Assembly (NCBI GenBank): GCA_963971225.1 | Contig: OZ020267.1 | Location: forward strand, 72,221,718-72,285,717 | Source: Melieria omissa | Taxonomy: Eukaryota; Arthropoda; Insecta; Diptera; Ulidiidae | Reading direction: 5' to 3' | Length of the DNA stretch: 64,000 bases | In this document: positions 1 to 9,901 of the stretch, piece after piece | Numbering within the stretch: the stretch's first letter is position 1 | Layout: each line of letters begins with the position of its first letter | The notes under the pieces: generated by a model | What the model was told of the DNA's origin: nothing | What the model saw: only the letters and a program-made list of their open reading frames with translations | Databases searched by the model: none | Program-made: the position numbers and the translations under genes

Positions 1-2026
1 TGGTGAAGTTGTAGCGCTGAAGCATTAACGACCATCTCGCTAATCTGCCACTGAGGTCCTTTTGCGTCATTAACCATTTGAGCGACGAGTGATCTGTAAG
101 GATGCGAAACGTCATGCCTTCGACGTAAGGTCTAAATCGCTTTACGCTAACTACAGCCGCCAAACACTCTAACTCCGTGACAGTGTAGTTACGCTGTGCC
201 TTATTTAATTTTTTCGATACAAATGCAATCGGTCGTTCCTTGCCATTTTCACCAACCTGATACAGCACGCCGCCAACACCAATTTTCGAAGCATCGCACT
301 GTATAATAAACTCCTTTGCGAAATCTGGCTGAGCGAGAACAGGGGCAGTCGATAATGCTTGTTTTAGTTTTTCAAAGGCATTGATTGCTTCTAAAGTGAG
401 CTTAAAAGGGCCAGCAGATTTTCGTAGGCAATCTGTTAGCGGGCCCGCAAGATCGGCAAAGTTCGTAATAAACGAGCGATACCAGTTTGCCATACCAATA
501 AAACGGCGAACTTGGCGCGGCGATTTTGGCACTGGAAAATTTTTCACCGCCTCAACCTTATCTGGGTCTACTTTCAAACATCCCTTTCCTATCAAATACC
601 CTAAATATTTAATTTCTTTCTGACAAAATTTGCTCTTTTCCACGTTAATTGTAAGATTAGCTTTACGGAGACAGTCTGCTACTTCGCTTAGCAGCTGCAA
701 ATGAGATTTAAAATCCGCAGTGCACACTAATAGGTCATCCAGATAAATGAAAACTTTCTCTCTCAAGCGTGACGGGATTACTTTGTCCATCAACCTACTC
801 ATTGTCTGCGGTCCATTACACAAGCCGAACGGCATTACCTTAAAGTGGTAAAGCGGTAAGCCAGGTATAGCAAACGCGGTTTTCTCTTTTGACGAATCTG
901 ATAATTTTATTTGGAAAAATGCGTCTTTCAAATCTATACCGCTAATAAAATGAGTGTCCTTCAGCCGACTGAGAAGACCGTTAATATGAGGAAGAGGATA
1001 CGAGTCCTTTTTCGTGAGCGCATTAACTTTTCTGGAGTCGATGCAAAGTCTGACTTTCCCTGGTTTACGCACCAAAACCACCGGACTACACCAAGGAGAA
1101 TCTGACTCTTCAATCACACCTAATTTTAACAGACGCTCAACTTCTGCATATGCTTCAGCCTGACGAGGCGGAGAGAGCGGAAAATGCTTAGACTTCACTG
1201 GCGCAGCGTCGCCAGTGTCAATGTGATGCTGTAATAAGCTTGTACAACCTAATCCACGCTTCGAAAACGAAGGAAACCTCAAAATAACTTTGTCTAATTC
1301 CAGGCGTTCTTCAGGACTCAAATCGTGCATGTTTAAATTGTTTCCTTCCTTTAGGGGCAATGCGGATATTTCTGATATTATATGTGGTGCTAAGGCAAAG
1401 CTGCGCCAAAAATCGACGCCGAGATAGACTTCTTGCATCAATGTTGGGACGATATAGAAATCAATTGTTTTCGTTACATCCTTGTATGTAACAGGTAAAG
1501 AACAGAAACCTAACACGGGTTGTTTTGTGCCATCAGCAGTGGACATCGAAGATCTAATGGGTCTAATCGAAATGTGTTTACGGCTGAGAAACGACTCTGA
1601 ATTCTTCCCAAGTACAGAAACATGTGCACCAGAATCTAGCAGTGCGATAAAGGTTTCATCGCATATTGTAATTTTAGCGTAAGGTCGATTGTCGTTATGA
1701 ATAACAGTGGATTCAACCAACTTTCGGTTAGCCTCCCGTTTCCGGTATCGGCATCTACACTTTAAAATTTTACTGGCTGTTCTACTTTCGGTGTTAAAGA
1801 TCTTGGCCTTTGCATTTTCATACAAAAGTTTCCGCTGATGCAAAGATAAGCACGAATTGTCGGTTTGGCAAGCAGTATCACGTGTAGGTGGTTTTAAAAT
1901 AGCAATTGGACCAGTTTTTGGTTTTTCTAAAGCAGGCATACGATCAATTAGTTTTGGAGAATTAACTTTTTCGGGGCTTACTGGGTCGAACGAGAGTCCC
2001 CGGAAGCCAACTCGCTCGATTTCCGG
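1..2026 (-). CDS. pol: Pol, copy A, C terminus off the window
   Basis: The -1 frame opens at the slippery site (2026-2032). It carries the protease DSG motif, the complete reverse transcriptase with YLDD, and the start of RNase H, then leaves the window at position 1. No stop or frameshift is visible. The domain description is given with copy C. Confidence 0.87.
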
Positions 2027-3270
2027 TTTCCCAAGTGTTTATTTGTACACTTTGGAGTAACTACGCCACTCTGACCGCATTTAAAGCAAAATAAATTCCG
2101 TTGTTCTTCTGGACAGTAAATATAAGAGTGGCCGTACGTTCTACAATTCCAGCACTGTATTTTTGAATAATCCGGATTAATTGGATAACGAGCGAATCTC
2201 AACGCTTCGAGTTGAGGATCGCTAATATCATCATCGCTGTCAGCACTGTGCAACTCATTCAGCTGCCGATTCTGATTGGACACGATTGGTGAGAGTTTGC
2301 TTTCGCGTATCAACTTCTCTGCCTTGCGAGCCAAATCTCGGAAATCGTCTAAATGCTTAGGTTCAGTGCTAAACAACATGAATTTCAAATTTGTATTTAA
2401 ATTCCGTTTCATAATGTCAATAAGTGTTCCATCCGTCATCGGATTGCTAAGCCTTGCGTTCATCGCGATAATCGCTGAATGAAAATCGTCATAGCTTTCC
2501 TTCGGCTGCTGTTTGCGCAAAGAAATTTTCAAAATTACTTCATGGTCTGTTTCTAAAACACCGAACTCTTTTCTTAAGGCGTAACACAAGTGCGGATATG
2601 AAGCAGAGGGATTCTGTCTACTGAAAGTCCAATAAAAAATCTCAGCTTTTCCTTTCAGGAAAATATGAAAATTCGACAATAAGTGGTCCATTGGACATTT
2701 TGTTCGTTCGCTTAAAGTGTTAATTTTAAAAAGAAAATCAGAAACGCTAGTTGTGCCATCGTAAGAAATATTCCATTTCTGCAATTTTATAGAATTGCTA
2801 ACTGAATTTGTAACGGAGTTACTCGAGTGGTCTGATGCCGAAGTCATACCACCATTATTTGCGTTGGGTCTAGCTTCAGCAACATTCAAAGTAGCGAATT
2901 CGCTTCGCAAGGAACTCAATTCTCGACGAAACTCTTCTTGGGTATCGCGAATGGTCTGACGGAGGTATGTGGCTAAATCGTCTATTGTGGAGGAGTTATG
3001 ACTGGTTGGCTGTGGATTGTTACCCATAGTAGGTATGTCAGATCGCGGCGAATTCATATTCGGCGCGGACGCAAATTGTTCGTTCAAAGATGGCAAAAGC
3101 AAAGAATCGTTTGGATTAGACATATTTTCACCAGCAGCAGCGTCTACAGCGCTTGTTAGCAATGATTGCTGGTCTGTACTAGTACTGGGCGGAGAGTGCA
3201 CCACTCTTGGAAGTGAGCCTCTACCACGAAAACTCCTATTCAAATTCCTTTTCTGAGTTCGAGTTTCCAT
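1978..3270 (-). CDS. gag: Gag, copy A
   Basis: This is a 430-codon Gag reading frame, nearly identical to that of copy C (8603-9895), where the domains are described. It has two cysteine knuckles near the C terminus and overlaps pol in the -1 frame. It has none of the copy-specific changes seen in C, D, E or G (Leu-Pro-Ser at residues 59-61, Ser in PTSHN), so it is the closest to a consensus Gag in the window. Confidence 0.88.
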   Translation of the reverse strand: METRTQKRNLNRSFRGRGSLPRVVHSPPSTSTDQQSLLTSAVDAAAGENMSNPNDSLLLPSLNEQFASAPNMNSPRSDIPTMGNNPQPTSHNSSTIDDLATYLRQTIRDTQEEFRRELSSLRSEFATLNVAEARPNANNGGMTSASDHSSNSVTNSVSNSIKLQKWNISYDGTTSVSDFLFKINTLSERTKCPMDHLLSNFHIFLKGKAEIFYWTFSRQNPSASYPHLCYALRKEFGVLETDHEVILKISLRKQQPKESYDDFHSAIIAMNARLSNPMTDGTLIDIMKRNLNTNLKFMLFSTEPKHLDDFRDLARKAEKLIRESKLSPIVSNQNRQLNELHSADSDDDISDPQLEALRFARYPINPDYSKIQCWNCRTYGHSYIYCPEEQRNLFCFKCGQSGVVTPKCTNKHLGNRKSSELASGDSRSTQ

Positions 3271-3924
3271 ACCAACTCAATCAGCAGAAAAAAAAATAAA
3301 AAAAAATTTTATTATCATAATTTGGCAAAATAACAAGAGAGTAAAAAAAAACTTTCGTTTTTAAACGGGGAATGTCAACAATACACTACGCAGGACAGCA
3401 AGGCATTAGAATTTGAAATGCAAGGTTGGAATGTGTAGGCAAAATACGACCGCACGAACGATACAGTATTGACTCTACTCCTATTATTCCTAGCAAGAAC
3501 TACGTCATATGCATCTTAAGGAAAGTAGCATTATATGGACAAGTAAATTCGCGTAGCCTTACAATTCAAAATAAAATAATCAGGTTTGGATCTCCTAAAG
3601 AAATCTTCCGCAGTGGCGGCATGAAATCAAACTTACAATTCAATAATCACGGTCTCACGCTTTCGAAAACTTCAGGGACAAATTACACGTTCAACCTAAG
3701 TAAAACGCCAGTTCGCATTCGATTAATTGGTTATGTTTGATGTTATCGCAACGCGGCTCCGAAAATGAGTTTCCAGATCACCCGGGACTTATAACGTTAA
3801 ACCTAACTTCGAAATACCCTGAAAACTATAAATGTTAACCTGAGTCTTCAGACTATGAACAATTTCCTGCACTGTCTCAGTTCGTAACTTCACCTATTGC
3901 TTCGTTGGATCGTTGGGCGCCATT
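3271..3924 (-). other. Leader (5' untranslated) of copy A with primer binding site
   Basis: The segment runs from the primer binding site (complement of 3911-3922) to the gag start. The antisense 104-codon frame found in all leaders lies at 3426-3740 on the plus strand. The base after the 12-nt tRNA match is A (CGATCC variant). Confidence 0.75.
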
Positions 3925-5529
3925 CTGTATCAGGTTGGTGAAAATGGCAAGGAACGACCGATTGCATTTGTATCGAAAAAATTAAATAAGGCACAGCGTA
4001 ACTACACTGTCACGGAGTTAGAGTGTTTGGCGGCTGTAGTTAGCGTAAAGCGATTTAGACCTTACGTCGAAGGCATGACGTTTCGCATCCTTACAGATCA
4101 CTCGTCGCTCAAATGGTTAATGACGCAAAAGGACCTCAGTGGCAGATTAGCGAGATGGTCGTTAATGCTTCAGCGCTACAACTTCACCATGGAGCACAGA
4201 AAAGGATCGTTAAATGTCGTCCCAGATACGTTGTCGAGATTCGACGTAGACGCACTTACACCGGATGATAAAGCACCCTGTGAAATCGACTTGTCTTCTC
4301 CTGCCTTTGATACTGAACAATATCGCAGACTTCGCCAGGCCGTTCAAGATAATCAGGAGCGACTTCCTGACACTTGTTTATCCGACGGTTTTATTTACAA
4401 GCGTGTCCAGTTTAGGAAAGGTATAGAAGAGGAAGAAGATAGGCTATGGCGTTTATGGCTACCTGAAGGTCTGACACGTGAAGCAATTCGGCTTGCGCAC
4501 AATTCTGATGCGAGCTGCCACGGCGGATTCGAAAAGACTTTAGCCCGCATTAGACAGAAATATTTTTGGCCTCGAATGGCAAAAGAGATTAGGGAATATG
4601 TGATTAACTGTCACGAATGCAAAGCTATAAAATGCTCAAACCAGATCTCAAGACCACCTATGGGTAAACCATTCGTATCCAAAAGACCTTTTCAGCGCAT
4701 GTACTGCGATTTTCTTGGTCCTTATCCATGCACAAAATCAAAAAACCAGTTTCTTTTTATTCTTCTTGATCACTTGTCAAAGTTTGTGTTTTTAAAGCAA
4801 ATGCGTACAGCCACCTCCAGCAATGTTATCGGTTTCTTGCAAAATGAAATTTTTCCGACCTTTGGTGTACCTCAGTACCTGCATAGTGACAATGGAAGGC
4901 AGTTCGTATCGAAAGAAATGAGCAAGTTTTTGAATGACTACGGGGTAACCCATATCAGAACCGGATTGTATTCGCCTCAAGCAAACGCTTCTGAACGCAT
5001 AAATAGGGAAATCATAACAAAAATCAGATACTTGATTCGCGAAGATAATGACCACTCCCAATGGGATAGATACATTCCACAAATTCTATCCATACTTCGA
5101 AGCGACTATCATTCCTCAATAAATTGTTCACCTTACTTTGCCCTTTTTGGACAAAATATGGTTCAGCATGGGTCTTCGTACCTTGTTTTAGAAAAATTAA
5201 ATTGTTTGGATGAAGGCCAAGTTCTACTAAAGCCACCTGATCGCCTCAGTCATATTAGAGAAAACATAAGAAAGAATCTGGAGTTGGCTCACGAAAAAGC
5301 AGCAAAAACATATAACTTGCGAACGCGCAAGGTTGATTACAAGGAAGGACAGGTTGTATATCGCAAGAATTTTACGCTCAGCAAAGCTGGAAATGCTACC
5401 AATGCCAAGTTTAATCCGAAGTATGTCAAATGTCGCATACGCAAAAAGGTGGGAAATGCATTATATGATGTAGAAGACATGGAAGGTAATCTTACAGGCA
5501 GATATCATGCTTCTGACTTAAAATTTTGA
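3925..5529 (+). CDS. pol: Pol, copy B, N-terminally truncated (RNase H rest plus integrase)
   Basis: The frame enters at a residue equivalent to about 565 of the copy C Pol (reading LYQVGENG) and ends at the normal stop. It keeps the RNase H TDHSSLKW motif and the entire integrase: HHCC zinc finger, catalytic Asp, Asp and Glu, and the C-terminal module. The protease, RT and first RNase H aspartate are lost. The open frame extends 12 nt into copy A leader sequence by chance. It has Leu in the DHLSK motif, as in D and G. Confidence 0.85.
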   Translation: MYQVGENGKERPIAFVSKKLNKAQRNYTVTELECLAAVVSVKRFRPYVEGMTFRILTDHSSLKWLMTQKDLSGRLARWSLMLQRYNFTMEHRKGSLNVVPDTLSRFDVDALTPDDKAPCEIDLSSPAFDTEQYRRLRQAVQDNQERLPDTCLSDGFIYKRVQFRKGIEEEEDRLWRLWLPEGLTREAIRLAHNSDASCHGGFEKTLARIRQKYFWPRMAKEIREYVINCHECKAIKCSNQISRPPMGKPFVSKRPFQRMYCDFLGPYPCTKSKNQFLFILLDHLSKFVFLKQMRTATSSNVIGFLQNEIFPTFGVPQYLHSDNGRQFVSKEMSKFLNDYGVTHIRTGLYSPQANASERINREIITKIRYLIREDNDHSQWDRYIPQILSILRSDYHSSINCSPYFALFGQNMVQHGSSYLVLEKLNCLDEGQVLLKPPDRLSHIRENIRKNLELAHEKAAKTYNLRTRKVDYKEGQVVYRKNFTLSKAGNATNAKFNPKYVKCRIRKKVGNALYDVEDMEGNLTGRYHASDLKF

Positions 5530-7537
5530 CTCTACCGAATTAGTTTTTTTATTGCCCGGCTGCGTGGGTCGAGCCACACGTTATTATTGGTTGCACACGG
5601 TATTAATGTCATAAAGTAGAGTTGCTATATTTTTTTCCCCATTACTATCACAATTAGCTAACCTTGTCTTTCCGGTTCGTTCTTTCGGCAGGCCTTATAA
5701 CGAATCCGTGTTCTGTTACGGTTCGCTCAAGTTTATTATTCAATATCCATTCAATCAAACTCCCACTCTAGTCAATTCAAATTCAACCGTTCCATTTTTC
5801 TATCATTGCACTATTGGCTGTGCACCCTAGTATCAAACCTTACTTTGTCAGTGATGTGTAAGGGGTTTCAACTGTTCCCACTAACCGAGTGCGCACAACA
5901 CTGGTACACACACACATACTAGCACACACGCAGTGCATTGCTGCAGTCGCGCTCAGTACGCACAGTGGTTGTTGGTGAGTGCATTCTTCTTGCATTCTTG
6001 CGGGCAAATTGTTGGTACACTGCAGAAGCACTTCGCGTAAACAAGGCAATAAATCATATTTTTTTGCGAACATCGGGTGATTTGCCCGTTATGCAAAAAT
6101 GAGCTATTTAAGCAGCCAAAATCACACGGCTCGGGCAAACCGTAAGTGAAGATCAAAGGTGCTGGTCCTAATTTTGTGTGTGCGATATAGGCGACCTGTA
6201 CTGCGTGTCAAGGGATCATATCTGCCGACGAAGTCGACGGGCAATTTTAAACGACGCCACAAGTATATACTGGCCAGTCCACCGGCGGCAGCGTTTCGGC
6301 CGCGACCAGCACCACAAGCGATAAATTGCTTGACGTGGAGTCCAAACTGGCCGCTAACACATATATAAAGCAATCGGGGACACACGTTAGACTCCCATTA
6401 ACAACGACTTCCCCCACCGTCGCTTCCACGTTATTGGGTATGTGCACGCCCACTGGTCAAGGCAACCGAAGTCCAGCTACAACACATCACCTTATATCCC
6501 ATCATCAATTTCACCGTGCAACTACGGCGACACATCATTACATCGCTACTAGCAGCAACAGTTCACCCACATCCAGCAGTTCACCAGCTTGCTTAAATTC
6601 GACTTACGTCTCACCTTCTACCACAACAGTCACATTGGCCTTTCCACCACCACCATGTGGAACCGCCACAGCCACTAATGTTACAGCCCGATGGCATGGT
6701 CATTCTGTAACTACAACAACAAGTATCAATCAACGCCAACAATCGGTACCCCCACGCAGCAACGGTTCCTCATCATCATCCTCAAGCGGTTGTCAGTATT
6801 TCCAATCACCACACTCCACTTCTGCCTCAGTGTCTCCACCACGACCCTCACCGTCTACACTACGTTCACCCCCACCATCGGTTGCGTCACCGATAAACAA
6901 CACACAACAGATACCAGTCCATAAAGTGTTGTTAGAAGCATAACTCATAGAGGAGTTCATCATCATCATCGCATCATTTAAGTGATCTTATATTTAAATT
7001 CTAATTTCAATTAACGTGCTTAGTTAACAAAACAAAAAAAAAGAGAGAAAAAAAAAAAAAAGGCAAAATAATTGGAAAAAAAAAATTTTTGTTTCCCTTT
7101 TGAAAATCGAACTAACTAATTTGCTAAGTATGTGATTGTATTTAATTGGAAAAAAAAAAAACAAAAAAAAAAAAAATTAATTTGTTTCATAAAAGTGCAA
7201 GAATTTAATTCCTAATTGTGTTAAAATAAGTGACAACAAATGTAAGCCTTTAAAATTTTACTAATTTCCTAAATCTAGCTTAGGTCCAGCTCAACAATCA
7301 TCGTCTCGCATGGCCATACGAACAGCGATGGAGAGCATGTAAGTGAGTGGAAATAATTATTATATTTGGAATTTACTTATTATAAATTAGCATAATTTTG
7401 AGGCATTTGTTTTAACTTAAAGTTAACTTAAGATTCCATCAAATGTTTTTTTTTGTAAAATCTAAACATTGAAAAATGAAGTTTGCTGTTTGTTCCACAT
7501 ATCGAAAAATGAGTTTTTAAATTTCAATTAAGGGGAA
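5530..7537 (+). other. 3' accessory region, copy B
   Basis: This is the same 2.0 kb region as in copy C (13213-15222), complete here. The Ser/Thr/Pro-rich frame is at 6326-6943 and long A-runs are at 7030-7180. It ends in the polypurine tract at 7526-7537 next to the LTR. Confidence 0.8.
7526..7537 (+). other. Polypurine tract
   Basis: AATTAAGGGGAA lies directly before the LTR start and is the expected primer for plus-strand DNA synthesis. The same tract precedes the LTRs at 15223 (15211-15222), 22912 and 31571, and is found on the minus strand beside 31122 and 39395. Confidence 0.75.
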
Positions 7538-7945
7538 TGTCGACATGCAAATTGTGTAGGATGGCATAAGCGTAGCTAACGACTTAGCAAAGGGGCTAAC
7601 TAAAAATTTCGAGTGCTTAGGTAGCCATAGGCGTATACCAATGGGAGGGAGAAGTGCACTCCAGGGCATAACACCAACCCTACTCCAGGTGTGACACCAT
7701 TTCTTGCCTGTTTCGCACTGTTTGTGTTGGTTTTTCTTTCTTTTCCACCCGGTCATAGTCAAGACGGCTTATGAATATTTTGGCATGATTATTTTTTTCT
7801 ATTGTTGCGTGTTGCTTGTGTGTGGTTACAAGAACCTCGACCCAGCCGACATGACTAGCCGAAGACCAACCCAGCATGCCACCCCGTATCCACCACGAGA
7901 AAAATATATATGTATATATTGGTTTTTGCGAAGACCCGCACAACA
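7538..7945 (+). repeat. LTR shared by copies B and C (408 bp)
   Basis: The LTR begins TGTCGACATG and ends CGCACAACA, the canonical TG...CA form. A purine tract (AATTAAGGGGAA) lies immediately upstream. The tRNA-type primer site lies 5 nt downstream. The boundaries come from these signals, and all six complete LTRs in the window are exactly 408 bp. A TATA-like stretch lies near the 3' end (about 7908-7920). This copy has the CACGAGAAAA and GACCCGC variants. Confidence 0.85.
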
Positions 7946-8602
7946 TAGAATGGCGCCCAACGTTCCAACGAAGCAATAGGTGAAGTTACGAACTGAGACA
8001 GTGCAGGAAATTGTTCATAGTCTGAAGAATCAGGTTAACATTTATAGTTTTCAGGGTATTTCGAAGTTAGGTTTAACGTTATAAGTCCCGGGTGATCTGG
8101 AAACTCATTTTCGGAGCCGCGTTGCGATAACATCAAACATAACCAATTAATCGAATGCGAACTGGCGTTTTACTTAGGTTGAACGTGTAATTTGTCCCTG
8201 AAGTTTTCGAAAGCGTGAGACCGTGATTATTGAATTGTAAGTTTGATTTCATGCCGCCACTGCGGAAGATTTCTTTAGGAGATCCAAACCTGATTATTTT
8301 ATTTTGAATTGTAAGGCTACGCGAATTTACTTGTCCATATAATGCTACTTTCCTTAAGATGCATATGACGTAGTTCTCGCTAGGAATAATAGGAGTAGAG
8401 TCAATACTGTATCGTTCGTGCGGTCGTATTTTGCCTACACATTCCAACCTTGCATTTCAAATTCTAATGCCTTGCTGTCCTGCGTAGTGTATTGTTGACA
8501 TTCCCCGTTTAAAAACGAAAGTTTTTTTTTACTCTCTTGTTATTTTGCCAAATTATGATAATAAAATTTTTTTTTATTTTTTTTTCTGCTGATTGAGTTG
8601 GT
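7946..8602 (+). other. Leader of copy C with antisense 104-codon frame
   Basis: This is the untranslated leader between the LTR and gag. On the opposite strand, 8133-8447 is an ATG-to-stop frame of 104 codons (MECVGKIRPHE...). It is kept in every leader of the array, but the copies are too similar for that to show selection. A T-rich stretch (about 8520-8585) precedes the gag ATG. Confidence 0.6.
7951..7962 (+). other. Primer binding site, tRNA-Lys type
   Basis: TGGCGCCCAACG matches the complement of the 3' end of an insect tRNA-Lys (CUU type, ending CGTTGGGCGCCA) over 12 nt, and the match stops there. It lies 5 nt after the LTR. Equivalent sites are complement 3911-3922, 15636-15647, 23325-23336, complement 30698-30709, 31984-31995 and complement 38971-38982. 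The tRNA assignment rests on remembered tRNA sequence. Confidence 0.78.
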
Positions 8603-9895
8603 ATGGAAACTCGAACTCAGAAAAGGAATTTGAATAGGAGTTTTCGTGGTAGAGGCTCACTTCCAAGAGTGGTGCACTCTCCGCCCAGTACTAGTACAGA
8701 CCAGCAATCATTGCTAACAAGCGCTGTAGACGCTGCTGCTGGTGAAAATATGTCTAATCCAAACGATTCTTTGCTTTCGCCATCTTTGAACGAACAATTT
8801 GCGTCCGCGCCGAATATGAATTCGCCGCGATCTGACATACCTACTATGGGTAACAATCCACAGCCAACCAGTCATAACTCCTCCACAATAGACGATTTAG
8901 CCACATACCTCCGTCAGACCATTCGCGATACCCAAGAAGAGTTTCGTCGAGAATTGAGTTCCTTGCGAAGCGAATTCGCTACTTTGAATGTTGCTGAAGC
9001 TAGACCCAACGCAAATAATGGTGGTATGACTTCGGCATCAGACCACTCGAGTAACTCCGTTACAAATTCAGTTAGCAATTCTATAAAATTGCAGAAATGG
9101 AATATTTCTTACGATGGCACAACTAGCGTTTCTGATTTTCTTTTTAAAATTAACACTTTAAGCGAACGAACAAAATGTCCAATGGACCACTTATTGTCGA
9201 ATTTTCATATTTTCCTGAAAGGAAAAGCTGAGATTTTTTATTGGACTTTCAGTAGACAGAATCCCTCTGCTTCATATCCGCACTTGTGTTACGCCTTAAG
9301 AAAAGAGTTCGGTGTTTTAGAAACAGACCATGAAGTAATTTTGAAAATTTCTTTGCGCAAACAGCAGCCGAAGGAAAGCTATGACGATTTTCATTCAGCG
9401 ATTATCGCGATGAACGCAAGGCTTAGCAATCCGATGACGGACGGAACACTTATTGACATTATGAAACGGAATTTAAATACAAATTTGAAATTCATGTTGT
9501 TTAGCACTGAACCTAAGCATTTAGACGATTTCCGAGATTTGGCTCGCAAGGCAGAGAAGTTGATACGCGAAAGCAAACTCTCACCAATCGTGTCCAATCA
9601 GAATCGGCAGCTGAATGAGTTGCACAGTGCTGACAGCGATGATGATATTAGTGATCCTCAACTCGAAGCGTTGAGATTCGCTCGTTATCCAATTAATCCG
9701 GATTATTCAAAAATACAGTGCTGGAATTGTAGAACGTACGGCCACTCTTATATTTACTGTCCAGAAGAACAACGGAATTTATTTTGCTTTAAATGCGGTC
9801 AGAGTGGCGTAGTTACTCCAAAGTGTACAAATAAACACTTGGGAAACCGGAAATCGAGCGAGTTGGCTTCCGGGGACTCTCGTTCGACCCAGTAA
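8603..9895 (+). CDS. gag: Gag structural protein, copy C (reference)
   Basis: This 430-residue Gag forms the particle that packages element RNA. The N-terminal 150 residues are polar and Ser/Asn-rich. A capsid-like central region follows (about 165-330, with KLQKWNISYDG at its start). Two cysteine knuckles lie near the C terminus. The first, CWNCRTYGHSYIYC at about 373-386, is a regular CCHC. The second, CFKCGQSGVVTPKC at about 395-408, has Val where the zinc-binding His is expected. The last 20 codons overlap pol in the -1 frame and contain a slippery site. The start is the first ATG after the T-rich leader. A copy-specific change is Ser for Leu at residue 59 (LLSPS). The family is Ty3/gypsy, probably of the mdg3/micropia-like branch; the branch is an inference. 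Confidence 0.92.
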   Translation: METRTQKRNLNRSFRGRGSLPRVVHSPPSTSTDQQSLLTSAVDAAAGENMSNPNDSLLSPSLNEQFASAPNMNSPRSDIPTMGNNPQPTSHNSSTIDDLATYLRQTIRDTQEEFRRELSSLRSEFATLNVAEARPNANNGGMTSASDHSSNSVTNSVSNSIKLQKWNISYDGTTSVSDFLFKINTLSERTKCPMDHLLSNFHIFLKGKAEIFYWTFSRQNPSASYPHLCYALRKEFGVLETDHEVILKISLRKQQPKESYDDFHSAIIAMNARLSNPMTDGTLIDIMKRNLNTNLKFMLFSTEPKHLDDFRDLARKAEKLIRESKLSPIVSNQNRQLNELHSADSDDDISDPQLEALRFARYPINPDYSKIQCWNCRTYGHSYIYCPEEQRNLFCFKCGQSGVVTPKCTNKHLGNRKSSELASGDSRSTQ

Positions 9896-9901
9896 GCCCC
9901 G
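9841..9901 (+). promoter_or_regulatory. Predicted -1 ribosomal frameshift signal (gag to pol)
   Basis: GGGAAAC at 9841-9847 is in the gag frame as G GGA AAC, the required X XXY YYZ arrangement. After a 6-nt spacer, TCGAGCGA (9854-9861) can pair with TCGTTCGA (9880-9887) over 8 bp with one G-U. CGGGG in the loop (9871-9875) can pair with CCCCG (9897-9901), making an H-type pseudoknot. Pol is open in the -1 frame from 9835. The same sequence occurs at complement 1972-2032, 17527-17587, complement 28759-28819 and complement 37032-37092. Confidence 0.75.

Larger units (their letters stand above)
1..3926 (-). mobile_element. Retroelement copy A (Ty3/gypsy LTR type), partial
   Basis: Read on the minus strand, this copy runs from the primer binding site (3911-3922) through leader, gag and pol, and is cut by the left window edge inside the RNase H part of pol. 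It has no LTR of its own here. Four bases past the primer site the sequence switches to plus-strand pol (copy B), with only CT (3925-3926) shared. All visible frames are open. Confidence 0.9.
3925..7945 (+). mobile_element. Retroelement copy B, 5'-truncated
   Basis: This copy begins abruptly inside the RNase H domain of pol. It continues through integrase, the complete 3' region and the LTR at 7538-7945, which it shares with copy C. Protease, RT, gag, leader and 5' LTR are missing. The joining partner at the left is the primer-site end of copy A in opposite orientation. Confidence 0.88.

Noticed and set aside
5530..7537. An envelope gene, making the element an errantivirus-like retrovirus
   Set aside because: No signal peptide, furin-like site or membrane anchor is seen, and the only long frame is low-complexity and lacks an ATG.
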